A stretch of DNA of 18,870 bases from Dehalococcoidia bacterium UBA4060 (lineage in GTDB: Bacteria; Chloroflexota; Dehalococcoidia; GIF9; UBA5629), in contig DFZI01000051.1 of NCBI GenBank assembly GCA_002383665.1, forward strand, positions 1-18,870, given 5' to 3'. This document shows positions 6,651 through 14,296 of this stretch, one piece after another. The stretch's first letter is position 1. Each line of letters opens with the position of its first letter. The notes below the pieces were generated by a model, which was given only the letters and a program-made list of their open reading frames with translations, was not told where the DNA came from and ran no database searches. The translations under genes were made by a program, and so were the position numbers.

Positions 6651-7091
6651 GTGATGGTAGCTATCAACAGCGAAGAACTTGGTAAAAGGATAGCTGAAGT
6701 TTTTACCGGATCTGTTGTATCTGCAGATAAGGAGATGCTGGTCGTCGACAGCGTGCATCTCTTTCAGGTAGCTACCTATTTGAAGGAAACGCCCGGGCTT
6801 GATTTTGATTATTTGACTGTTGTGACGGCGGCCGATTACATGGAATATTTCGAGATGATTTATCGTATGGTATCGCTCAAGCAAAACCATAGTCTTATTT
6901 TAAAGACACGCCTTTATTCCAGGGATAATCCTACAGTTGCCTCACTCACACCGCTCTGGCGTGCAGCTTACTATCAGGAGCGCGAAATATTTGATCTGTT
7001 CGGTATCAAGTTCGAGGGGCATCCTGACCTCAGACGTCTCTTACTCTGGGAAGGGTTCAATGGTCACCCGCTGCGGAGGGACTATTTATAA
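6651..7091 (+). CDS. nuoC: Complex I subunit C (30 kDa-type subunit)
   Basis: This peripheral-arm subunit packs against NuoD and NuoB and carries no cofactor. The family signature spans YYQEREIFDLFGI and GHPDLRRLLL to the C-terminal GHPLRRDYL. At about 146 residues it is a compact stand-alone form, not the NuoCD fusion of E. coli. GTG at 6651 and ATG at 6654 are both possible starts, and the ribosome site is weak. The gene follows nuoB after 19 bases, and its stop shares one base with the nuoD ATG (TAATG), which favours coupled synthesis of C and D. Confidence 0.94.
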   Translation: MMVAINSEELGKRIAEVFTGSVVSADKEMLVVDSVHLFQVATYLKETPGLDFDYLTVVTAADYMEYFEMIYRMVSLKQNHSLILKTRLYSRDNPTVASLTPLWRAAYYQEREIFDLFGIKFEGHPDLRRLLLWEGFNGHPLRRDYL

Positions 7092-8197
7092 TGTCTGTAA
7101 AAACAGAGCCCTTCTACCTTAACATAGGACCGCAGCATCCCTCTACACACGGCGTTTTACGTCTTAGAGTGACCCTGGATGGCGAGGTTATCGTCGATGT
7201 AGAGCCGGTAATCGGATACCTGCATCGTGGCATCGAGAAATTAGCCGAAGGCCGTACCTATGCGCAGAATATTCCCTTTACGGACAGGCTGGATTACCTG
7301 GCAGCAATGACCAACAATGTTGCTTATTGCATGGCCGTGGAAAAACTGGCTGGAATAAAGGTGCCTGAGAGGGGCGAATATCTGAGGGTCATCTTCTCGG
7401 AGCTCATGAGAATCGCCAGCCATTTGATGGCGGTCGGATTCTTTCTTAATGATATAGGTGCCATGATGACACCGGTGCTATATATGTGGCGTGAGAGGGA
7501 AAAAATCCTCGACATGTTCGAGATGGCCTGCGGTCAGCGCATGATGTATAACTACATGCGCATCGGTGGGATGAGTCAGGATGTCCCTGAAGAATTTCTT
7601 CCTGCGGTGAAGAAGTTCATCGCTGAGATGCCCAGGTATATTGATGAGTATGACCAGTTGTTAGCTCAGAATGAAATTCTACTAGCCCGCAGTAAGGGTG
7701 TTGGCATACTTCCTCGCGAGACTGCTGTTTCCATCGGGGCCAGCGGTCCTGTACTAAGAGCGAGTGGCGTGAAGTGGGATCTGCGCAAGATGGATCCCTA
7801 TTCGATATATGACAGGTTTGATTTCGAGGTTCCCACCGGTCAGACCGGTGATTGCTACGACCGCTACTGGGTACGCATGCAGGAGATGAGGCAGAGCGTC
7901 AGGATAGTAGAACAGGCACTAAAACAGCTCCCTGGAAAGGGTTCGGTCTGCGCCGATGTGCCTCAGTTCTTCAGGGCGCCGAAAGGCGAAGCCTACGTAT
8001 GCATCGAAGCACCCAAGGGTAACCTGGGCTTCTATGTGGTGAGCGATGGTTCGATCGCACCATACCGCCTGCATATTTATCCCCCCACATTAATTAACAT
8101 AACAGCAATGAAGGACATGGCGGTCGGCTGGAAGATCGCTGACCTGATCATAATTTTCGGCAGCATAGACGTAGTACTGGGAGAGATTGACCGCTGA
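7091..8197 (+). CDS. nuoD: Complex I subunit D (49 kDa-type, quinone-site subunit)
   Basis: This 368-residue peripheral subunit forms the quinone-binding cavity with NuoB. The N-terminus has the expected NIGPQHPSTHGVLRL with the quinone-site histidine loop, followed by GYLHRGIEKLAE and PFTDRLDYLAAMTNN containing the conserved tyrosine. The C-terminus ends in GSIDVVLGEIDR, typical of NuoD. The paired CxxC motifs that bind nickel-iron in the related group 4 hydrogenase large subunits are absent, so this is a true complex I subunit. GGAGGG (7075-7080) lies 10 bases before the ATG. The stop shares one base with the nuoH start (TGATG). Confidence 0.97.
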   Translation: MSVKTEPFYLNIGPQHPSTHGVLRLRVTLDGEVIVDVEPVIGYLHRGIEKLAEGRTYAQNIPFTDRLDYLAAMTNNVAYCMAVEKLAGIKVPERGEYLRVIFSELMRIASHLMAVGFFLNDIGAMMTPVLYMWREREKILDMFEMACGQRMMYNYMRIGGMSQDVPEEFLPAVKKFIAEMPRYIDEYDQLLAQNEILLARSKGVGILPRETAVSIGASGPVLRASGVKWDLRKMDPYSIYDRFDFEVPTGQTGDCYDRYWVRMQEMRQSVRIVEQALKQLPGKGSVCADVPQFFRAPKGEAYVCIEAPKGNLGFYVVSDGSIAPYRLHIYPPTLINITAMKDMAVGWKIADLIIIFGSIDVVLGEIDR

Positions 8198-9309
8198 TGA
8201 CATTGCTGGATGAATTTCAACTGTTTCTCAAAACTCTGGGATGGCCCGACTGGGCATATTACTCCGTGCCTGCACTGACGGGTATAGTAATTATCGTAGC
8301 TGCGGTGCTTACCATTGTGATTGTCTTTATCTGGTGGGAGCGCCGGCTGCTCGGCCGTTTCCAAATCCGTCTGGGGCCGAATCGGTGCGGGCCCGAGGGC
8401 ATCTTTCAGCCCATTGCTACAGCGGTTAAGATTTTGTTGAAGGAGGATATCGTGCCAGCCAAAGCCGACAAGGTGGTGCATTTTATAGCACCTATCGCGG
8501 TTTTTGTGCCGGTCCTGATGGTATTTGCTGTCATTCCCTTTGATAAGGCTGCTATTTTAGTAGATTTAAATGTTGGTGCCATATACATAATTGCCATTAG
8601 CTCCCTCTCAATGCTGGCCATTTTCATGGCAGCCTGGGCTTCCTGTAACAAGTACTCACTGATTGCAGGCCTGCGTGCTATCGCACAGATGGTGAGTTAT
8701 GAGTTGCCTGTGGTCATGTCGCTGGTAGGTGTGGCTATGATGGCCAGTTCACTTTCCATGGTTAAGATCGTGGAAGCACAGACATTACCCTTCATTTTAT
8801 TGCAACCTTTAGGTTGCCTGATTTTTTTCCTGGGTTCACTGGCCGAGATGAACCGCTGTCCATTTGACTTGCTGGAGGCGGATTCAGAGATCGTGGCCGG
8901 CTATCACACAGAATACTCCGGCATGAAATTTGCCCTTTTCTACCTTGGCGAATATGGCGTGGCATTTGTCTATGCCGCCGTCATTACAACGTTGTTTCTC
9001 AGCGGCTGGCAGGGACCTTTCCTGCCCCCTGTTCTGTGGTTCCTAATCAAGGTATTTTTGGTTTTCACGCTGATCCTGTGGATGCGCGCAACACTGCCCA
9101 GGTTAAGGGTGGACCAGCTTATGACCTTCGCCTGGAAGTTCATGCTACCAATGTCACTCATCAACCTTATAGTTGTTGCCATCGAAATATTGTTGGTACC
9201 GGCATCTTTACAGTGGGTGATGATAGTAATCAATTTTGGCCTGGCGGCCGTGCTTATCCTGCTTTTCTCCAGGATGTTTACATTTGGAGGTGGCAGAGTT
9301 GAAGTTTGA
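8197..9309 (+). CDS. nuoH: Complex I subunit H (membrane anchor of the peripheral arm)
   Basis: This 370-residue polytopic membrane protein, with about eight hydrophobic segments, forms the quinone-channel entrance and links the redox arm to the proton-pumping arm. Signatures are WWERRLLGRFQIRLGPNR (about 46-63), LLKEDIVPAKADK, and the acidic loop PFDLLEADSEIVAGYHTEYSG (about 226-246), whose glutamates belong to the coupling pathway, then RATLPRLRVDQLM near the C-terminus. All appear intact. Length is normal or slightly long. It overlaps nuoD by one base and nuoI by 11. Confidence 0.97.
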   Translation: MTLLDEFQLFLKTLGWPDWAYYSVPALTGIVIIVAAVLTIVIVFIWWERRLLGRFQIRLGPNRCGPEGIFQPIATAVKILLKEDIVPAKADKVVHFIAPIAVFVPVLMVFAVIPFDKAAILVDLNVGAIYIIAISSLSMLAIFMAAWASCNKYSLIAGLRAIAQMVSYELPVVMSLVGVAMMASSLSMVKIVEAQTLPFILLQPLGCLIFFLGSLAEMNRCPFDLLEADSEIVAGYHTEYSGMKFALFYLGEYGVAFVYAAVITTLFLSGWQGPFLPPVLWFLIKVFLVFTLILWMRATLPRLRVDQLMTFAWKFMLPMSLINLIVVAIEILLVPASLQWVMIVINFGLAAVLILLFSRMFTFGGGRVEV

Positions 9310-9844
9310 ACATTATGGGTTAGGCATTGCCAAGGGCATGGCTTTAACTTTTGAGCATTTGTTCAGGAAGCCCATTACTGTGCAGTACCCAGAGGAAAAG
9401 CTACATACATCGAAACGCATACGTGGTAATGAGTTAGTCTGGTTCCCTGATAAGTGCACCGGATGTGGTACCTGCACCAAGGCTTGCCCGCAGGGCAACA
9501 TCCTGCTGGTAACGCACCGCAGTGAACCCAATAGATTTATTGTTGACAAATTTGAGTGCGACACAGGCCGGTGCATATTCTGTGGATTGTGTGTCGAGTC
9601 GTGTCCATATAATGCGCTGGCCATGGGCCTGAAATACGAGTGTGCCAAGTACCGTAGGGGCGATTTCATCCTGAACAAGGAAAAACTGACCGCATCGGAA
9701 AATCACCGGCCAAGTGCTTATTTCCGACCTCAGTTCGATGCTGATCTACCGGCGCAGAGCTTGCTCTTATATGATAGGGAAGAGGGTGGTCAGAAGCTAA
9801 AATTTCTGCCTTTGAGCACGCGTAAGAGGGGGCCAGGTGCCTGA
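9299..9844 (+). CDS. nuoI: Complex I subunit I, two [4Fe-4S] clusters (N6a/N6b)
   Basis: This 181-residue peripheral iron-sulfur subunit passes electrons towards NuoB. It has two complete ferredoxin-type motifs, CTGCGTCTKACP and CIFCGLCVESCP, about 40 residues apart, with a C-terminal tail after the second. I chose TTG at 9299-9301: it has GGAGG (9286-9290) 8 bases upstream and gives the typical N-terminus MKFEHYGLGIAKGM. A longer open frame from an ATG at 9236 has no family-like extra sequence. The gene overlaps nuoH by 11 bases and nuoJ by 8. In a complex without NuoEFG this subunit is the natural entry point for electrons from an outside donor (inference). Confidence 0.95.
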   Translation: MKFEHYGLGIAKGMALTFEHLFRKPITVQYPEEKLHTSKRIRGNELVWFPDKCTGCGTCTKACPQGNILLVTHRSEPNRFIVDKFECDTGRCIFCGLCVESCPYNALAMGLKYECAKYRRGDFILNKEKLTASENHRPSAYFRPQFDADLPAQSLLLYDREEGGQKLKFLPLSTRKRGPGA

Positions 9845-10334
9845 GATTACATACAGCATCACCTTTTATTTGATGGCGGCCATTGCAGTGGCTGCTGCCT
9901 TGGGTGTAATTATTTTGAGGGATGTTTTCCGAGCAGCCTTATCCCTCATACTGCTGTTTATGACGGTGGCCGGCATTTATTTGTTGCTGCATGCCGACTT
10001 TCTGGCGATCGTGCAGATACTAATTTATGTGGGTGCCATCTCGGTACTGATTATCGTGGCCATTATGCTTACACGGGATGCCCGTCAGGGACAACCCTTG
10101 GGCAAAATCAAATGGGTGGCAGGCATCGTGGCTCTGGCTTTGATCGGTGTTATTGCCTGGGGAGTGATCAATACAGCATTTTATCTCAGTTCCACGCCAC
10201 CTCTGGAAGAAACGGTCAAACCGTTGGGGAACCTGCTTTTTGGCAATCCCGGATATATGCTCACATCTGAGATCGCTGCTGTGCTGTTGCTGTCAGCTAT
10301 TCTGGGCGCAATTGCAGTGATTAGGGAAAAATAA
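9837..10334 (+). CDS. nuoJ: Complex I subunit J
   Basis: This 165-residue membrane subunit with about five helices contributes to the central hydrophilic axis of complex I. Typical features are RDVFRAALSLILLFMTVAGIY (about 22-42) and LLHADFLAIVQILIYVGAI with the conserved segment of the third helix. The GTG start at 9837 follows a G-rich ribosome site (GAGGGGG, about 5 bases away) and overlaps the end of nuoI by 8 bases. The stop TAA shares a base with the nuoK ATG. Confidence 0.94.
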   Translation: MPEITYSITFYLMAAIAVAAALGVIILRDVFRAALSLILLFMTVAGIYLLLHADFLAIVQILIYVGAISVLIIVAIMLTRDARQGQPLGKIKWVAGIVALALIGVIAWGVINTAFYLSSTPPLEETVKPLGNLLFGNPGYMLTSEIAAVLLLSAILGAIAVIREK

Positions 10335-10648
10335 TGCTTACAGTAGGATTGACACATTTTCTTATTTTATCGGCGATATTATTCGCCATTGGACTGTTCG
10401 GTGTCATCACACAGCGCAATGTGATTAAGGTGATCATGTGTCTGGAGATAATGCTCAATGCCGTGAACATCGCTCTGATCGCGTTTTCGCAGTCCGTAGC
10501 TCCAGTCTCGCTGACCGGGCAGATATTTGCCATCTTCGTGATGGTAGTAGCGGCGGCCGAGGTGGCGGTGGGCATAGCGATAATTTTTTCGATCTACCGC
10601 AATCATGAGAGCATAGACATGGAGAAATTCAATATATTGAAATGGTAA
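10334..10648 (+). CDS. nuoK: Complex I subunit K
   Basis: This 104-residue three-helix membrane subunit is related to MrpC antiporter subunits. The first helix starts at HFLILSAILFAIGLFG, the second carries the conserved glutamate in MCLEIMLNAVNI (Glu37), and the third has the second membrane glutamate in VVAAAEVAVGIAII (Glu73). Both are required for proton transfer in studied homologues. Start ATG with AGGGA 6 bases upstream. It is followed by a 64-residue small gene rather than directly by nuoL. Confidence 0.95.
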   Translation: MLTVGLTHFLILSAILFAIGLFGVITQRNVIKVIMCLEIMLNAVNIALIAFSQSVAPVSLTGQIFAIFVMVVAAAEVAVGIAIIFSIYRNHESIDMEKFNILKW

Positions 10649-10652
10649 TGAT

Positions 10653-10847
10653 ATGTGGGTACAGGTTAAGAGCGCAGCGAACTTAATGATGGCTGAAATG
10701 TGGAAGGAGTTCTTCGAAGGCGAAGGCGTTCCTGCACGCATTCTTCCCGAAGGAGATAAGCTGGAGATGAGGGAATCTTCCGCTTACAGAGTGCTGGTCT
10801 CCCAGGAAAAGGTACATGTTGTTGAGGAGGTCTTAAGGAAGCTGTGA
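10653..10847 (+). CDS. Small DUF2007-like protein inserted between nuoK and nuoL
   Basis: This 64-residue soluble protein has no membrane segment, signal peptide or cysteine. Its pattern resembles the DUF2007 (putative signal-transducing or regulatory) fold: a beta strand (WVQVKSA), a helix carrying AEMWKEFFEGEG, a short strand (VPARILPEG), a second strand (YRVLVSQ) and a final helix (VHVVEEVLRKL). The match is from memory of the pattern and not from a search. It lies 4 bases after nuoK, and its TGA overlaps the nuoL ATG (TGATG), so it is almost certainly translated as part of the operon. Its function is unknown; assembly or regulation of complex I is a guess from position only. Confidence 0.75.
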   Translation: MWVQVKSAANLMMAEMWKEFFEGEGVPARILPEGDKLEMRESSAYRVLVSQEKVHVVEEVLRKL

Positions 10848-12775
10848 TGCCAATGCAAGTGCCCTGGCTTATATTCTTGCTGCCTTTCCTATCTTTCCTG
10901 ATGATCGGGCTGGTGCTCAGACCGTTTCTGCCCAGATACCCCAGACTGGCCGGATATGTAACTATTGGCGCAGTGGGTATATCCTGTGCACTATCGTTCT
11001 GGGTATTGGGCGCTGTGATTTCCTCGCCGGGGCATATGCTACCCGTGGATGATATCAGGTGGGCAGTTGTCGGTAATCTGGAGATGCACATAGGGGTCAT
11101 GGTAGATTCGCTCACGGCCGTGATGGTGGTAGTAGTAACCTTCATTTCCCTGATGGTACAGATTTATTCTCAGGGCTACATGAAGGGTGACCCAGGCTAT
11201 ATGCGGTATTATGCCTTTATGTCGCTGTTTACAGCCTGCATGCTGGGACTGGTGCTGGCCAACAATATTTTGTTCATGTTCGTATTCTGGGAAGGCGTGG
11301 GTCTGGGATCCTATCTGCTGATAGGGTTCTGGTTCCACAAACCTTCTGCAGCCAATGCAGCCAAGAAGGCTTTCATTGTTACACGCTTTGGCGACCTGGG
11401 CTTTCTGGCTGCCATACTTATCTTGTTTGCTACTACGGGCACCTTTGACACGGGGGAAATTTACAAGCTGGTAGCAGCCGGCACTCTGACGGGCACAACT
11501 CTGACCTGGGTGGCCATCGGTATCTTTGCCGGAGCCTGCGGTAAATCGGCTCAGTTCCCACTGCATGTGTGGCTGCCGGATGCGATGGAAGGCCCTACCC
11601 CGGTCAGTGCCCTGATCCATGCAGCTACCATGGTAGCAGCGGGCGTATTTCTTGTAGCACGTTTCTACCCTATCTTTTCGCATTCGCCTGAAGCCATGCT
11701 GGTTGTTGCTGTCATAGGCGCCTTCACTGCGATCTTCGCGGCCAGCATAGGCTTTGTAATGAACGACATCAAGCGTGTGTTGGCCTACTCCACCATCAGC
11801 CAGCTCGGATACATGATGCTGGGCTTGGGTGTGGGTGGAGTTGCCATCGGCATTTTTCACCTTTTCAATCATGCTTTCTTCAAGGCTTTGCTCTTTCTGG
11901 GAGCAGGTAGCGTGAACCATAGCTCGGGGACATTTGATATGAGACTGATGGGTGGTCTGCGCAAGTCTATGCCCTGGACGTATATTACCTTCGTCATTGG
12001 CTCGCTAAGTTTGGCGGGTATCTGGCCGTTGGCTGGCTTCTGGAGCAAGGACGAGATTTTGATGAATGCCTTTAGCAACAACCCGACCCTGTTCGTACTG
12101 GCTCTGATCACCGTATTTATGACGGCTTTTTACATGTTCAGGGCTGTCTTCATGACCTTTCACGGCGAGTATAAGGGAGGAGCCCCTTCTGAGCACGGTG
12201 ATCATGATGAACATCCGCAGGGACCGCATGAGTCCCCAGCAGTGATGGTAGTGCCATTGGTCATACTGGCAGTAATGGCCGTCTGCTCGGGCTGGATAAA
12301 TGTGACAGGCTTCTTCAACGGCCTGTTCGAAGGCGATGTTGAAGGCGCGGTACATAAAATCGGGTTCCTGGAAGGCTTTTTCGGGACATTGACCCATCCC
12401 CTGCCGCTGGCCTCACTTCTGATAGCGCTGGCAGGCATTTTCCTGGCATTTGCCATATATATCAAGAAGTGGATCTCAGCCGAGAAGATCACCAATGCGG
12501 TCAGACCTCTGTATACATTGCTTTCCCACAAGTATTATATGGACGATCTTTACGAGAATGTGATTGTCAAAACATTCCTATATAACGGGTTGTTCAAGCT
12601 GTTTGCCATGTTTGATACCAGCGTGGTCGATGGCACAGTGAACGGAACGGCCTCGGCAGCCTCCAGTGCTGGCAGCGCTTTGAAAAAGCTGCAAAATGGT
12701 CAGACTCAAGTGTATGCCTTCACTATCGCCCTTGGTGTGGTTGCCATCGCAGTTGTTGTATATTTATTTGGCTGA
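10847..12775 (+). CDS. nuoL: Complex I subunit L (antiporter-like proton pump)
   Basis: This 642-residue membrane protein with about 16 predicted helices is the distal antiporter-like subunit with the long lateral helix. Proton-channel residues are present: Glu149 in FVFWEGVGLGSYLL, Lys233 in GKSAQFPLHVWLPDAMEGP, and the ATMVAAG segment. DIKRVLAYSTISQLGYM and HAFFKALLFLGAG continue the core. A histidine- and acid-rich loop (about residues 444-465) precedes the last core helices, then the lateral helix and a C-terminal helix. ATG at 10847 is preferred over GTG at 10844, since it makes a TGATG junction and lies 8 bases after an AAGGA site; ATG 10853 is also possible. Confidence 0.96.
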   Translation: MPMQVPWLIFLLPFLSFLMIGLVLRPFLPRYPRLAGYVTIGAVGISCALSFWVLGAVISSPGHMLPVDDIRWAVVGNLEMHIGVMVDSLTAVMVVVVTFISLMVQIYSQGYMKGDPGYMRYYAFMSLFTACMLGLVLANNILFMFVFWEGVGLGSYLLIGFWFHKPSAANAAKKAFIVTRFGDLGFLAAILILFATTGTFDTGEIYKLVAAGTLTGTTLTWVAIGIFAGACGKSAQFPLHVWLPDAMEGPTPVSALIHAATMVAAGVFLVARFYPIFSHSPEAMLVVAVIGAFTAIFAASIGFVMNDIKRVLAYSTISQLGYMMLGLGVGGVAIGIFHLFNHAFFKALLFLGAGSVNHSSGTFDMRLMGGLRKSMPWTYITFVIGSLSLAGIWPLAGFWSKDEILMNAFSNNPTLFVLALITVFMTAFYMFRAVFMTFHGEYKGGAPSEHGDHDEHPQGPHESPAVMVVPLVILAVMAVCSGWINVTGFFNGLFEGDVEGAVHKIGFLEGFFGTLTHPLPLASLLIALAGIFLAFAIYIKKWISAEKITNAVRPLYTLLSHKYYMDDLYENVIVKTFLYNGLFKLFAMFDTSVVDGTVNGTASAASSAGSALKKLQNGQTQVYAFTIALGVVAIAVVVYLFG

Positions 12776-12779
12776 GTAA

Positions 12780-14267
12780 ATGGAATTGAATTTACATTTG
12801 TTGAGTTTGATCATTTTTCTGCCGGTCATCGGTTTGGCTGTCATTGCATTGTTGCCTAAGCCAGGTCAGAAAACTGTGAAGTGGATTGCATTGAGCGCAA
12901 CTCTGGCGTCATTCATAGTCTCGATGTACGTGTTTTGCATGTTTGACAAGTCCCTCGTCGGTCATATGCAGTTTACTGAGAAAATAAGCTGGATACCGGT
13001 GATCAATTCATATTATAGTCTGGGCGTGGATGGCATTAGTCTTCCACTCGTAATATTGACGACTTTCCTGGGAATGGTATCTATTCTGGTCTCGTGGAAA
13101 ATCGAACTGAGACCCAAAGAGTATTTTATCTGGCTACTGATGTTGGAGAGCAGCATTCTGGGCGTATTCATGTCGCTGGACTTGGTGCTGTTCTTCCTCT
13201 TCTGGGAAGTCGAGTTGATACCCATGTTCTTCCTCATCTCAATCTGGGGAAGCGGACGCAAGGAATATGCGGCTTATAAGTATCTTATCTACACACTGAC
13301 CGGCAGTGCCTTTATGCTGGCGGGCATTCTTTGCACCTATTTCATCACCGGCACCTTTGATATCACTGCGTTGGCCGGCATACAGATCGGCGCAACCTTC
13401 ATCCCACTGGAGTTGCTGTTTTTCCTGCTTATCATCGGGTTCTGCATCAAGCTGCCTGTATTTCCTTTCCATACCTGGCTTCCTGATGCTCATACCAACG
13501 CTCCCACAGCGGCCAGTGTTATATTGGCAGGGGCACTGCTGAAGATGGGTGGTTACGGCATCATCAGGGTCTGTGTCAGCATGATGCCACAGGTCGCGGC
13601 ACAGTACGCTCCCGTCATGTGTATATTGGCTGTAGTTGGCATTATTTATGGTGCAGGTGTGACCCTGCGTCAGACCGACCTTAAGCGGCTGATCGCCTAC
13701 AGCTCTGTGTCTCACATGGGCTATGTGTTGCTGGGCATATTTGCCCTAAATCAAGTGGCGCTCGCCGGTGCGGTCATGCAGATGTTCAGCCACGGCATAA
13801 TCACCGGCCTGCTCTTTGCTATGGTAGGTCTGGTCTACGACAAGACACATACGCGTGACCTAAACAATCTGCGAGGCCTGGCGCGCCAGATGCCCGTGAT
13901 AGCTGTTGTCTTCAGCATTGCCGGGCTGGCCTCACTGGGACTACCGGGCACAGTTGGTTTCGTGGCTGAGTTCATCGTCTTCAATGGTGCTTTCTCCAGC
14001 ACAACTATTCCGGGCATGCAGGTCTATGCCTTGATCGGTGTGCTTGGTATAGTCTTAACTTCTGGCTACATACTCTGGATGCTGCAGAGGGTTTTTTACG
14101 AATACCCGTTGGAGAAATATAACCATGTAGGTGATGCTGATCTGGTCGAGAAGGTTAGCACTTTCGCCTTTGTCGCTATCATCATGCTGTTCGGTATCTA
14201 CCCGGCCATTATGACCGATATCATCAACACAGGCATCATGCCCATTGCCAGACTGATTGGAATGTAA
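12780..14267 (+). CDS. nuoM: Complex I subunit M (antiporter-like proton pump)
   Basis: This 495-residue membrane subunit with about 14 helices is related to MrpA/MrpD antiporters. Channel residues are intact: Glu143 in FFLFWEVELIPMFFL and Lys224 in GFCIKLPVFPFHTWLPDAH. The DLKRLIAYSSVSHMGYVLLG block and the FSHGIITGLLFAMVG segment with its histidine are typical. It begins 4 bases after the nuoL stop without a strong ribosome site, consistent with re-initiation by terminating ribosomes. Length is normal. Confidence 0.96.
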   Translation: MELNLHLLSLIIFLPVIGLAVIALLPKPGQKTVKWIALSATLASFIVSMYVFCMFDKSLVGHMQFTEKISWIPVINSYYSLGVDGISLPLVILTTFLGMVSILVSWKIELRPKEYFIWLLMLESSILGVFMSLDLVLFFLFWEVELIPMFFLISIWGSGRKEYAAYKYLIYTLTGSAFMLAGILCTYFITGTFDITALAGIQIGATFIPLELLFFLLIIGFCIKLPVFPFHTWLPDAHTNAPTAASVILAGALLKMGGYGIIRVCVSMMPQVAAQYAPVMCILAVVGIIYGAGVTLRQTDLKRLIAYSSVSHMGYVLLGIFALNQVALAGAVMQMFSHGIITGLLFAMVGLVYDKTHTRDLNNLRGLARQMPVIAVVFSIAGLASLGLPGTVGFVAEFIVFNGAFSSTTIPGMQVYALIGVLGIVLTSGYILWMLQRVFYEYPLEKYNHVGDADLVEKVSTFAFVAIIMLFGIYPAIMTDIINTGIMPIARLIGM

Positions 14268-14296
14268 TGAAAAGTTAACCTGGAAGGTTTAGATAG

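Noticed and set aside
7091..8197. NuoD as a group 4 [NiFe] hydrogenase large subunit
   Set aside because: The N- and C-terminal CxxC nickel ligands are missing, and the HPSTHG loop and GEIDR terminus are those of complex I.
9236..9298. Longer nuoI start at ATG 9236
   Set aside because: The extra 21 residues do not look like any NuoI N-terminus and come from the overlapping nuoH frame. TTG at 9299 has a well-spaced GGAGG and the expected N-terminus.
11039..11920. Long minus-strand open frame (293 codons) opposite nuoL
   Set aside because: It lies wholly inside nuoL, whose protein is strongly conserved. The antisense translation is low-complexity, rich in His, Gln and Arg, with no recognisable domain, as expected from the complement of membrane-protein codons.
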